Below are positions 1 to 7,638 of a DNA stretch of 41,010 nt, one piece after another; positions within the stretch are counted from its first letter, which is position 1; each line of letters starts with the position of its first letter. Source of the stretch: Allofournierella sp. Lineage in GTDB: Bacteria; Bacillota; Clostridia; Oscillospirales; Ruminococcaceae. The stretch is taken from assembly GCA_020025635.1 (NCBI GenBank), contig JAHHRU010000017.1:1-41010 (forward strand), given 5' to 3'. The notes below the pieces were generated by a model. The model had not been told where the DNA came from. It did not search any database and saw only the letters and a program-made list of their open reading frames with translations. The position numbers and the translations under genes were made by a program.

Positions 1-2
1 CC

Positions 3-860
3 CTGGAGCCGGAGCAAACGCCTGAGCCCGCCCCGCCCACACCGGAGCCCCAGGTGCCTGAAGGCGCGGTGCCGGTGCAGGAGGTGCAGTATCCCCATGG
101 GACCAGCCAGGAATATCTGCCCCTTGCGGCAGGCACCATCCGCAACCGGGCAGGCCTTGACCCGGGCCTTGTGATGGATGCGGCCGGGGCGGGGCTGCCC
201 TTTGCGGTGGAGGTGGGAAGTGACGAGCCCCAGGTGCTCATCATGCACACCCACACCACCGAAAGCTATGAAACCTACCCCGAGGGCTGGGCCGACCCGG
301 CGTACACCAGCCGCAGCACCGACGGCTCCATCGGGGTGATGGCGGTGGGAGAGGCCATCACCCGGGAGCTTTGCAGCGCGGGGATCGCCGCCCTGCACGA
401 CACCACCCTGCACGATTACCCCAGCTACAACGGCAGCTATGCCCGCTCCAACGAAACGGTGCGAAAGTATCTGGAACAGTACCCTTCCATCAAGGTGGTG
501 CTGGATGTGCACCGGGATGCCATTGAAACAGAAGGCCGCCGGGTTTCGGCGGTGGCCCAGGTCGAGGGGCAGAAGGCCGCCCAGGTCATGATCATCTGCG
601 GGGCCGACAAGGGCGGGAACCTGCCCGATTACCAAAAGAACCTGGGCTTTGCCGCCGCCTGGGAAACGGCGATGGAAAGCCGGTTCCCAGGGCTTACCCG
701 GCCGGTGCTTCTGGACTACCGGTATTACAACCAGGATCTCACCACCGGCAGCCTGCTCATCGAGGTGGGCAGCCACGGCAATACCGCAGCCCAGGCCGAG
801 TATTCCGGCCATCTGGTGGGCAGGGCCCTGGCGGAGCTTTTTGGGGGGCAAACTTCTTGA
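3..860 (+). CDS. spoIIP: Stage II sporulation protein P (SpoIIP), 5' end outside window
   Basis: C-terminal catalytic part of SpoIIP, the cell-wall amidase/endopeptidase that works with SpoIID and SpoIIM to thin septal peptidoglycan during engulfment. The frame is open to the left edge, so the true start and the N-terminal membrane anchor lie upstream; a GTG at 54 is only an internal codon. The visible protein begins with a Pro/Glu-rich linker, then shows family motifs: MHTHTTESY (zinc-ligand His and Glu), a YPSYNGSYARS stretch, VLDVHRDAI, and near the end LIEVGSHGNT. The stop codon overlaps the -35 box of the next promoter. Function is known from Bacillus; whether this organism sporulates is not shown by this gene alone. 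Confidence 0.9.
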   Translation: MEPEQTPEPAPPTPEPQVPEGAVPVQEVQYPHGTSQEYLPLAAGTIRNRAGLDPGLVMDAAGAGLPFAVEVGSDEPQVLIMHTHTTESYETYPEGWADPAYTSRSTDGSIGVMAVGEAITRELCSAGIAALHDTTLHDYPSYNGSYARSNETVRKYLEQYPSIKVVLDVHRDAIETEGRRVSAVAQVEGQKAAQVMIICGADKGGNLPDYQKNLGFAAAWETAMESRFPGLTRPVLLDYRYYNQDLTTGSLLIEVGSHGNTAAQAEYSGHLVGRALAELFGGQTS

Positions 861-885
861 CAAGGGCCGCCCTGAGTGGTATTTT
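857..885 (+). promoter_or_regulatory. Promoter of the asnS T-box leader
   Basis: TTGACA at 857-862, a 17-bp spacer and TATTTT at 880-885 preceded by TGG, giving an extended -10. The -35 box overlaps the spoIIP stop codon, so asnS is started inside the end of the upstream gene. Confidence 0.65.
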
Positions 886-889
886 AAGA

Positions 890-1190
890 TAAATAGCGAT
901 GAAAAAGAAAAGTACGCCGAACAGCGAAGGCAAAGCGAGCGGGGGCCGGTGAAAGCCCCGTCCGGCGCCCGGCGGAAAGAACACTTTTGAGCTGCCTCCT
1001 GAACACCCTTTTTTTCTAAAAAGGGAAAAGTAGGGCAAGGCCGTGCGCGGCGCGTTAAGCTGCACTGCCCTGTTAGGGGCGGGAAAGGGGCCGTTTTTAT
1101 AAAAGACGGCAATTTAGGTGGCACCGCGGATCCGGCAGCGATTCGTCCTAAATCAGGACGAATTTTGGCTGCCGGACTTTTTTATTTTTC
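890..1190 (+). promoter_or_regulatory. T-box riboswitch, Asn specifier, controlling asnS
   Basis: Leader RNA that reads the charging state of tRNA-Asn. The conserved T-box sequence TAGGTGGCACCGCGG is at 1115-1129. A terminator follows: TCCGGCAGC (1131-1139) pairs with GCTGCCGGA (1168-1176), then a T-rich run to 1189. The upstream Stem I 5' side has the usual GATG-purine start near 898. On the 3' side, AAC at 980-982 followed by ACTTTTGAG fits the specifier position. AAC is an Asn codon, which agrees with the downstream gene. Uncharged tRNA-Asn would favour the antiterminator and synthetase expression. Confidence 0.88.
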
Positions 1191-1266
1191 CGGGTATCCC
1201 CGGGCCGAAACAGGGCTTCCTTCTTTATATAATAAGGAGACCCGATTTTTGAAAGGAATGTGGAAC

Positions 1267-2652
1267 ATGAAACGCACCATCATCAAGAGCCTGTTCGCCG
1301 CTCCCCCGGCAGACGGCACCCAGGTCACCGTCTGCGGCTGGGCAAAAACCGTCCGTGACTCCAAAAGCATCGGCTTCATCGAGCTGTCTGACGGCAGCTG
1401 CTTCAAGAACCTGCAGGTGGTTTTTGAGGCCGGCAGGCTGGAAAACTACAAGGACGTGGCCAAGGCCAACGTGGGCACCAGCATGCGCATCACCGGCCGG
1501 GTGGTGCTGACCCCCGGCGCAAAGCAGGCTTTGGAGCTGAACGCCGACAGCGTTGAGCTGCTCAACGTGGCCCCGGCTGACTATCCCCTGCAGAAAAAGC
1601 GCCACACCGTAGAGTTTTTGCGCACCATGCCCCATCTGCGCCCCCGCACCAACACCTTTGCGGCCGCTTTCCGTGTGCGCAGTGCCGCCGCCTATGCCAT
1701 CCACAAGTTCTTCCAGGAGCAGGGCTTTGTTTATGTGCACACCCCGCTCATCACCGGCTCCGACTGCGAGGGTGCCGGCGAGATGTTCCGTGTGACCAGC
1801 CTGGATCTCAACGACCTGCCCCGCACCGAGGACGGCAAGGTGGATTTCAGCCAGGACTTCTTCGGCCGCTCCACCAACCTCACCGTTTCCGGCCAGCTGG
1901 AGGGTGAGGCCATGGCCCTTGCCTTCGGCAACATCTACACCTTCGGCCCCACCTTCCGTGCCGAGAACTCCAACACTCCCCGCCATGCGGCCGAGTTCTG
2001 GATGATCGAGCCGGAGCTTGCCTTTGCCGACCTGTCGGATTATATGGACAACGCCGAAGCCATGGTGAAGTATGTGATCGGCTATGTGCTGGAGACCTGC
2101 CCCGACGAGATGGAGTTCTTCAACAAGTTCTTTGATAAAGAGCTCATCCAGCGCCTGACTGCCCTTGTGGACGCCGAATTTGTGCGCATCACCTACACCG
2201 AGGCCGTGAAGCTGCTGGCCGAGCACAACGACCGCTTCCAGTACAAGGTGGAGTGGGGCGTGGACCTGCAGACCGAGCACGAGCGCTTCTTGACCGAGGT
2301 CATCTTCAAAAAGCCGGTCTTTGTCACCGATTACCCCAAGGAGATCAAGTCCTTCTATATGCGCCAGAACGACGATGGCCGCACCGTTGCCGCAGCCGAT
2401 ATGCTGGTTCCCGGCGTGGGCGAGCTGATCGGCGGCAGCCAGCGTGAAGAGCGCTATGAGGTGCTTAAGGACCGCATGGAAGAGCTGGGCATGGACTGCA
2501 CCGATTACCAGTGGTATATGGATCTGCGCCGCTTCGGCAGCGCACAGCACGCAGGCTACGGCCTGGGCTTCGAGCGCCTGATCATGTACCTCACCGGTAT
2601 CCCCAACATCCGTGACGTTCTGCCCTTCCCCCGCACCGCCGGCGGTTTCTAA
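1267..2652 (+). CDS. asnS: Asparagine--tRNA ligase
   Basis: Charges tRNA-Asn in the cytoplasm. The protein is 461 residues, normal for bacterial AsnRS. An N-terminal OB-fold anticodon-binding domain (about residues 1-120, with VTVCGWAKTVRDSK) is followed by a class II synthetase core containing TPLITGSDCEGAG, the motif 2 region FRAENSNTPRHAAEFWMIEPE, and motif 3 near the C-terminus (GLGFERLIMYLTG). The start at 1267 has AAAGGA at 1252-1257 at good spacing; an in-frame ATG at 1258 is too close to that site. The Asn-specific T-box upstream independently supports AsnRS over the similar AspRS. A strong terminator follows, so it is a single-gene unit. Confidence 0.97.
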   Translation: MKRTIIKSLFAAPPADGTQVTVCGWAKTVRDSKSIGFIELSDGSCFKNLQVVFEAGRLENYKDVAKANVGTSMRITGRVVLTPGAKQALELNADSVELLNVAPADYPLQKKRHTVEFLRTMPHLRPRTNTFAAAFRVRSAAAYAIHKFFQEQGFVYVHTPLITGSDCEGAGEMFRVTSLDLNDLPRTEDGKVDFSQDFFGRSTNLTVSGQLEGEAMALAFGNIYTFGPTFRAENSNTPRHAAEFWMIEPELAFADLSDYMDNAEAMVKYVIGYVLETCPDEMEFFNKFFDKELIQRLTALVDAEFVRITYTEAVKLLAEHNDRFQYKVEWGVDLQTEHERFLTEVIFKKPVFVTDYPKEIKSFYMRQNDDGRTVAAADMLVPGVGELIGGSQREERYEVLKDRMEELGMDCTDYQWYMDLRRFGSAQHAGYGLGFERLIMYLTGIPNIRDVLPFPRTAGGF

Positions 2653-2660
2653 AAAGTCAA

Positions 2661-2694
2661 AAAGGCCTGCTCCTGCCGGAGCGGGCCTTTTTTT
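2661..2694 (+). terminator. Intrinsic terminator after asnS
   Basis: GC-rich hairpin (AGGCCTGCTC with GAGCGGGCCT around a short loop) followed by seven T residues. Confidence 0.85.
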
Positions 2695-2747
2695 CAAAAA
2701 AAACAGGATTTTTCGCGGAAAAAAGCAAAAAATTCACAAATTATCAC

Positions 2748-2785
2748 TTGCACTTCCCCCGCCGCCATGCAGTATACTGTATAGT
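2748..2785 (+). promoter_or_regulatory. Promoter region of hflK-hflC
   Basis: TTGCAC at 2748-2753 and TATACT at 2773-2778 (19-bp spacer); a second -10-like TATAGT lies at 2780-2785. The spacing is longer than ideal, so the exact start site is uncertain. Confidence 0.45.
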
Positions 2786-2845
2786 ACAAAGCAATCAGCA
2801 AAACAGCAGGCCGGCCTGCCGGCCCTGCGCACATGGAGGAAAACA

Positions 2846-3961
2846 ATGAAAGGAAATTTCAATCCCTTTGGGCAGAACGGCCCCTTCGGCGGGGATCCCT
2901 TCGGTTTGGGCGGCACACCCGGCGATAAGCAGAAAACACCCGAGTACGGCCCGCAGAACGGCTCCGGCGGCCCCACCGGCCCGGTGAAAAACATGAAGCC
3001 TGCCGGCAGGAAAAAACTCAGCAAGTCCACAGTTGCAGCCATCGTGGCAGTGGTTTTGGTGGCACTGCTTGCTCTGGACGGTTTTTACAGCATCAACGAG
3101 CAGGAGAACGCGGTGATCACCACCTTCGGCAGTGCCCATGCGGTGACGGCCCCCGGCCTGCACTTCAAGATCCCTGTCATCCAGCGGGTGCATAAGGTGG
3201 ATATGACCATCAAGGGCTTCGGCATCGGATATCAGCCCGGTGTGCCCGATGAGTACATCACCGATGAATCCCTCATGATCACCTCGGACTACAACTTTGT
3301 AAACGTGGATTTCTATGTGGAATGGCGGGTCACCGACCCGGTCAAGTTCCTGTATGCCAGCCAGCAGCCGGATCTGATCCTCAAGACCCTGGCCCAGAGC
3401 TATATCCGTGATACCATCGGCCTTTACCCGGTGGACGATGTGATCACCACCGGCAAAAACCAGATCCAGAGCGAGATCAAGGAAAAGATCATGAACCGCA
3501 TGGAAAAAGAGGATGTGGGCGTTCAGCTGGTGAACATCACCATTCAGGATGCGGAACCCCCCACGGCCGAAGTGCTGACCGCCTTCAAAGAGGTGGAAAC
3601 CGCAAAGCAGGGCAAGGAGACTGCGGTGAACAACGCAAACCGCTATCGCTCTGAAAAGATCCCCGAGGCCGAGGCCCAGGCGGACCAGATCCTGCAGCGT
3701 GCCGAGGCCCAGAAGCAGGCCCGCATCAACGAGGCCAACGGCCAGGTGGCCCGTTTTGAGTCGATGTATGCCGAATATCAGCAGTACCCGCTCATCACCA
3801 AGCAGCGGATGTATTATGAAGCAATGGAAGATCTGCTGCCCGGCCTCAAGGTGGTCATCCAGGCCGATGACGGCAAGACCCTGAATATGTTTGATATGGA
3901 TGCACCCGCAGCATCTGCAAGCTCCGGTTCGTCCGAAGCAGAAGGAGGCAAGACAGAATGA
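2846..3961 (+). CDS. hflK: HflK-like SPFH/band 7 membrane protein (FtsH modulator)
   Basis: 371 residues. A Gly/Pro/Asn-rich N-terminal tail (residues 1-55), typical of HflK, precedes one membrane segment (about 62-80). A band 7/SPFH domain (about 85-260) follows, then a long Ala/Glu/Gln-rich coiled coil (about 250-330). HflK and HflC form a large membrane cage around the FtsH protease and restrain its action. The start at 2846 has TGGAGGA at 2834-2840. Its stop overlaps the hflC start (ATGA at 3958-3961), which argues for equal synthesis of the two partners. The pair is best known from Gram-negative bacteria; assignment rests on fold, tail composition and pairing. Confidence 0.88.
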   Translation: MKGNFNPFGQNGPFGGDPFGLGGTPGDKQKTPEYGPQNGSGGPTGPVKNMKPAGRKKLSKSTVAAIVAVVLVALLALDGFYSINEQENAVITTFGSAHAVTAPGLHFKIPVIQRVHKVDMTIKGFGIGYQPGVPDEYITDESLMITSDYNFVNVDFYVEWRVTDPVKFLYASQQPDLILKTLAQSYIRDTIGLYPVDDVITTGKNQIQSEIKEKIMNRMEKEDVGVQLVNITIQDAEPPTAEVLTAFKEVETAKQGKETAVNNANRYRSEKIPEAEAQADQILQRAEAQKQARINEANGQVARFESMYAEYQQYPLITKQRMYYEAMEDLLPGLKVVIQADDGKTLNMFDMDAPAASASSGSSEAEGGKTE

Positions 3962-4833
3962 AAAAAACAGTGAGCAAAGTGCTGGTGGTGATTCTGGTCC
4001 TGGCTGTCCTGGTGCTGCTGAACGCCTCTATGGTCATCACCCGCCCCAACGAATTCAGCGTGATCCGCCAGTTCGGCAAGGTGGTGGACGTGCGTGATCA
4101 GCCCGGCCTTACCTTCCGGATGCCCTTCATCCAGACCACGACCAAGGTGCCCAACACCGTTCTTTTGTACGACCTTCCCCTTTCGGATGTGATCACTCAG
4201 GACAAAAAAACCATGGTGTCGGACAGTTTCGCCCTGTGGCGCATTTCCAACCCCCAGCTTTTCATCCAGACCCTGAACGGCTCGGTTTCCACCGCGGAGG
4301 CCCGCCTTTCCACCATCGTGTACAACTCGGTGAAAAACACCATTTCCGCCCGTACACAGGCGGACGTGATCAGCGGCCGTGACGGTGAGCTTGCCGCCGA
4401 CATCAAGGCCGGCGTGGGCAATACCCTGGAGCAGTACGGCATCGAGCTGATCGCCGTGGAAACCAAGCACCTGGATCTGCCGGACGACAACAAGGCTGCC
4501 GTTTATCAGCGCATGATCTCTGAGCGCAATAACATTGCCGCAAGCTTTGCCGCTCAGGGTGAAAGCGAGGCAAAGAAGATCCGCAGCGAGGCCGATAAGG
4601 AGATCGAGATCATGCTCAGCCAGGCCGAGGCCGAGGGCGAAGCCCTGGAAGCAGAAGGCGAAGCCGAGTATATGCGCATCCTGTCCACTGCTTACAACGA
4701 CCCCAGCAAGGCCGATTTCTATCGGTTCGTGCGCAGCCTGGATGCTGCCAAAAAGAGCCTTTCCGGCGGAAGCAAGACCTTGTTCCTTTCCCCGGATTCT
4801 CCCCTGGCCCAGATTTTCTACAATGCGGGCTGA
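3958..4833 (+). CDS. hflC: HflC-like SPFH/band 7 membrane protein (FtsH modulator)
   Basis: 291 residues: an N-terminal signal anchor (about 7-26), then NEFSVIRQFGKVV opening the band 7 domain, a helical region, and an Ala/Glu coiled coil around residues 195-245 (SEADKEIEIMLSQAEAEG) before a short C-terminal helix (YRFVRSLDAAKKSL), as in HflC. AAGGAGG precedes the ATG. It is translationally coupled to hflK and followed by a terminator, so hflKC is a two-gene operon. Expected partner: HflK, with FtsH encoded elsewhere. Confidence 0.9.
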   Translation: MKKTVSKVLVVILVLAVLVLLNASMVITRPNEFSVIRQFGKVVDVRDQPGLTFRMPFIQTTTKVPNTVLLYDLPLSDVITQDKKTMVSDSFALWRISNPQLFIQTLNGSVSTAEARLSTIVYNSVKNTISARTQADVISGRDGELAADIKAGVGNTLEQYGIELIAVETKHLDLPDDNKAAVYQRMISERNNIAASFAAQGESEAKKIRSEADKEIEIMLSQAEAEGEALEAEGEAEYMRILSTAYNDPSKADFYRFVRSLDAAKKSLSGGSKTLFLSPDSPLAQIFYNAG

Positions 4834-4847
4834 TAGGATATGAAAAA

Positions 4848-4887
4848 ACGGGTGTCCCTTTCAAAAGAAGGGGCACCCGCTTTTTTG
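4848..4887 (+). terminator. Intrinsic terminator after hflC
   Basis: CGGGTGTCCCTT pairs with AAGGGGCACCCG around a short A-rich loop, then six T residues. Confidence 0.88.
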
Positions 4888-4944
4888 TCAGCATTTCCCG
4901 TTCTGCAGGCCGGTGCCCCCCACAGCCGGTATCCATAGAATTAT

Positions 4945-4973
4945 TTGAAAATCGCATATTCCTGCCCTATAAT
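4945..4973 (+). promoter_or_regulatory. Promoter of aspA
   Basis: TTGAAA at 4945-4950, exactly 17 bp, then a perfect TATAAT at 4968-4973; the start codon is about 85 bp downstream. Confidence 0.75.
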
Positions 4974-5059
4974 AAAAGGCGAGGGAAAGCGGCGGGTAAA
5001 ATCTGCCGAAAAAAGGGATATCAATGTGGCAGGATCCACAAGCGGAGGAACGGAAAAAA

Positions 5060-6505
5060 ATGAGCACCAGTGAAAAGTATCGTATCGAGCGTGATTCCAT
5101 CGGGACCAGAGAGGTCCCCGCGGATGCCTATTACGGCGTGCAGAGCCTGCGGGCCAGAGAAAATTTCTGCATCACCGGGATGCCCATGCACCGGGAGCTC
5201 ATTCGAAGCATTGCGCAGATCAAAAAAGCGGCGGCTCTCACCAACTGTGAGGTGGGTGCGCTGGATGCAAAACGGGCCGAGGCCATCGCCTGTGCCTGTG
5301 ATGAGATCATTGCGGGCAGGCTGCAGGACCAGTTCATCGTGGATGCCATTCAGGGCGGCGCGGGAACCTCGCTGAACATGAACGCAAACGAGGTGATCGC
5401 AAACCGGGCCATTGAGCTTCTGGGCGGCACAAAGGGGGATTATTCCATCGTGAACCCCAACGACCATGTGAACTGCGGCCAGTCCACCAACGATGTGTTC
5501 CCTTCCTGCGGCAAGATGGCGGCCCTGGAGCTTTTACGGGGGGCCGAGCAGCAGCTCCGGCGCCTGCGGGATGCCCTGGATGAAAAGGCCGCAGAGTTCG
5601 ACCATGTGATCAAAATGGGCCGCACCCAGCTGCAGGATGCGGTGCCCATCCGCCTGGGGCAGGAGTTCCGGGCATACAGCGCCGCCATCAAGCGGGACCT
5701 TGTGCGGTTCGAGCGGGCAAAGGATGAAATGCGCACCCTGAACATGGGCGGCACTGCCGTGGGCACCGGCCTCAATGCCCGTGTGGACTACATAAAAAAA
5801 GTGGTGGCAAAAATTTCAGAGATCTCCGGCCTGCGGCTGACCCAGGCCCGGGATCTGATCGACGGCACCCAGAACCTGGACTGCTACACCCAGGTTTCCG
5901 GCATTGTAAAAACCTGCGCCGTAAACCTTTCCAAAATGTCCAACGACCTGCGGCTCATGTCCTCCGGGCCCCGGGCGGGCCTGGGCGAGATCAATCTGCC
6001 CGCCCGGCAGAACGGCTCCTCCATCATGCCCGGCAAGGTGAACCCGGTCATTCCCGAGGTGGTCAATCAGGCGGCCTTCAACATCATCGGCAACGACCTG
6101 ACCATCACCATGGCGGCGGAGGCCGGCCAGCTGGAGCTGAATGTGTTTGAGCCGGTCATCTTTTTCAACCTGTTCCAATCCATCGAAAACCTCACCAGGT
6201 CCGTGAACACGCTGGTGGATCACTGTGTGGCGGGCATCACCGCAAACGAAGAGCACTGCCGCCGTCTGGTGGAAAACAGCATCGGCATCATCACGTCCAT
6301 CTGCCCTTATGTGGGCTACCAGAAAGCGGCCGATCTTGCCAAAGAGGCGCTGAAAAACGACCGTTCTGTGCGGGAGCTTCTGCTGGAAAAGGGGCTGTTC
6401 CAGGAAAAGGAGCTGGATAAGATCCTGGACCCCTACGCCATGACTGAACCGGGCGGCCTGGAAGAAAGAGGATGTCCGGCAAAAAAGATTGAAAGCTGTG
6501 TTTAA
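5060..6505 (+). CDS. aspA: Aspartate ammonia-lyase (aspartase)
   Basis: Converts L-aspartate to fumarate and ammonia reversibly in the cytoplasm, linking amino-acid nitrogen to fumarate in anaerobes. 481 residues, as expected. The N-terminus (IGTREVPADAYYGVQSLRA) is nearly that of known aspartases rather than class II fumarase. GGAGTSLNMNANEV and NPNDHVNCGQSTND are the substrate-binding motifs. The superfamily signature GSSIMPGKVNP carries the loop serines 320 and 321, one of which is the expected catalytic base. The start at 5060 has GGAGGA at 5044-5049; an upstream in-frame ATG at 5024 lacks a site. Own promoter and terminator, so monocistronic. A fumarase role is less likely but not excluded. 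Confidence 0.92.
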   Translation: MSTSEKYRIERDSIGTREVPADAYYGVQSLRARENFCITGMPMHRELIRSIAQIKKAAALTNCEVGALDAKRAEAIACACDEIIAGRLQDQFIVDAIQGGAGTSLNMNANEVIANRAIELLGGTKGDYSIVNPNDHVNCGQSTNDVFPSCGKMAALELLRGAEQQLRRLRDALDEKAAEFDHVIKMGRTQLQDAVPIRLGQEFRAYSAAIKRDLVRFERAKDEMRTLNMGGTAVGTGLNARVDYIKKVVAKISEISGLRLTQARDLIDGTQNLDCYTQVSGIVKTCAVNLSKMSNDLRLMSSGPRAGLGEINLPARQNGSSIMPGKVNPVIPEVVNQAAFNIIGNDLTITMAAEAGQLELNVFEPVIFFNLFQSIENLTRSVNTLVDHCVAGITANEEHCRRLVENSIGIITSICPYVGYQKAADLAKEALKNDRSVRELLLEKGLFQEKELDKILDPYAMTEPGGLEERGCPAKKIESCV

Positions 6506-6565
6506 GGCGCATAAAACCAAATGAAAAACCGCCGGGCAAAACGGCTGTGCCCCATAAGGAAGTTA

Positions 6566-6616
6566 AAAAAAGAAGCAGCAGGTATCGGAAAATTCCGGCA
6601 CCTGCCGCTTCTTTTT
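6566..6616 (+). terminator. Intrinsic terminator after aspA
   Basis: AGAAGCAGCAGGT (6571-6583) pairs with ACCTGCCGCTTCT with one mismatch around a small inner hairpin, flanked by A and T runs. Confidence 0.8.
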
Positions 6617-6825
6617 ATGTGCTTTTTCTGGCAGATTTTAGGAGCACTCCCAACGAGTGCACCGTTTTACGGCTCTTGGGCGTATAAACGGTATGCTCGC
6701 GAAGATTGATGCAGACACTTTCGCCCTGAAAACCTGCCTCTGTTTTTTATATGCGCTGCCCTTATAAATATGCATTCGGATTTCATAAGTGTTAAGGAAA
6801 TCGGAATGGTGCAAACAGATCATTA
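6617..6825. other. Intergenic gap without a recognised gene
   Basis: Between the aspA terminator and the 3' end of the minus-strand CPBP gene. Base composition shifts here from GC-rich to AT-rich. A short GCACTC/GAGTGC inverted repeat lies near 6644-6659, but it has no T run. No convincing reading frame was seen. Confidence 0.4.
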
Positions 6826-7506
6826 TTATGCGAATACTGACGAAAAATCCAAAACAGCATGGAGCAGAATGGGAATCCAAAGAGTACCCGTATAGTCTTT
6901 AAGCAGCTGAAAGACCAGTCCGCTCACCACCAGCCCCAGCATCTGACTGCTGAGAAAATGTATAACATATTCCATGCTTAGCATCTGGAAACCGTTATAT
7001 GCAAAGATATGCAATCCGGCAAATAAAATGTTGGGCAGAAGATAGATCAGGAATTTCCGAAAATCCTTCAGCAGAAACGGGCAAACACCACGGAGAATAA
7101 ATTCTTCTGCAAATGCTACTACAACCAGATAATACAGAAGATTCAGGACAATGAGCAAAAAATCTCCCGTTTTTACAATCGCAGCAATCGACATGACCAG
7201 TAAGACCGCACCCAGGACAATTACGAATATTTTCTGCTTTTTTTCCCGGATCTTCAGGTACATATCCTGTAAGAAATCTTTTTTTCTGCCTTTCCAAGCT
7301 GCTAAAACCAGCATTGCAGGGTATATGCTTAAAATGCCCCATTGCAGCAGGATCTTTCCCGGATATTGCGATGCCCGTGACACCGAATATATTTCGATGC
7401 CTTTGGCTTGCAGCAAATACAGCAATCCCGGCCCAAATATAAGCTGCAAGCCGCTAACCATAATCACTGCGCAAACGGCTTTCCATTTCGTTGCTTTTTT
7501 ACTCAT
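6826..7506 (-). CDS. CPBP family intramembrane glutamic/metallo-endopeptidase
   Basis: 226 residues with about six to seven membrane segments. The three CPBP (CAAX protease and bacteriocin-processing) motifs are present: EEFILR with E134, E135 and R139, a FAGLH motif with H166, and HAVLD with H216 and D220. All expected catalytic residues are therefore kept. Family members process prenylated proteins in eukaryotes and act in bacteriocin maturation or self-immunity in Gram-positives; the substrate here is unknown. GGAGG lies 9 bases before the ATG. The gene is clearly more AT-rich than its neighbours and stands alone with its own promoter, which suggests horizontal acquisition. No bacteriocin gene was found beside it. 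Confidence 0.85.
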   Translation of the reverse strand: MSKKATKWKAVCAVIMVSGLQLIFGPGLLYLLQAKGIEIYSVSRASQYPGKILLQWGILSIYPAMLVLAAWKGRKKDFLQDMYLKIREKKQKIFVIVLGAVLLVMSIAAIVKTGDFLLIVLNLLYYLVVVAFAEEFILRGVCPFLLKDFRKFLIYLLPNILFAGLHIFAYNGFQMLSMEYVIHFLSSQMLGLVVSGLVFQLLKDYTGTLWIPILLHAVLDFSSVFA

Positions 7507-7534
7507 ATTGGCAGCCTCCGTTCAAGACGTCGCA

Positions 7535-7561
7535 AGTATAGCATGCTTTTACCCGAGTAAA
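7535..7561 (-). promoter_or_regulatory. Promoter of the CPBP gene with a small palindrome
   Basis: On the minus strand, TATACT (7535-7540) preceded by TGC forms an extended -10, with TTTACT at 7556-7561 as a weak -35 at short spacing. The inverted repeat TTTAC-CCGA-GTAAA (7548-7561) covers the -35 and could be a repressor site. Confidence 0.45.
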
Positions 7562-7578
7562 CATTCATTTTTGAAAAC

Positions 7579-7613
7579 AGAGCGTTCAGAAAATTTTGAT
7601 TTTCTGAACGCTT
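7579..7613 (-). terminator. Hairpin downstream of the flippase gene
   Basis: Perfect 13-bp inverted repeat AGCGTTCAGAAAA / TTTTCTGAACGCT (7581-7612 including the loop). It lies after the minus-strand flippase gene and upstream of the CPBP promoter. In the minus direction the T-rich part is modest (CTGTTTTC). Confidence 0.6.
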
Positions 7614-7638
7614 TATCCTTTTCCCGCTATTGAAAAAA

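Noticed and set aside
254..300. Start of SpoIIP inside the window (GTG at 54)
   Set aside because: The frame is open to the left edge and the Pro-rich linker continues upstream, so the gene is cut by the window.
1225..2697. 490-codon minus-strand frame opposite asnS
   Set aside because: Antisense of a fully motif-supported AsnRS.
6640..6700. GCACTC/GAGTGC repeat as a CPBP gene terminator
   Set aside because: Only 6 bp and no T run in either direction.
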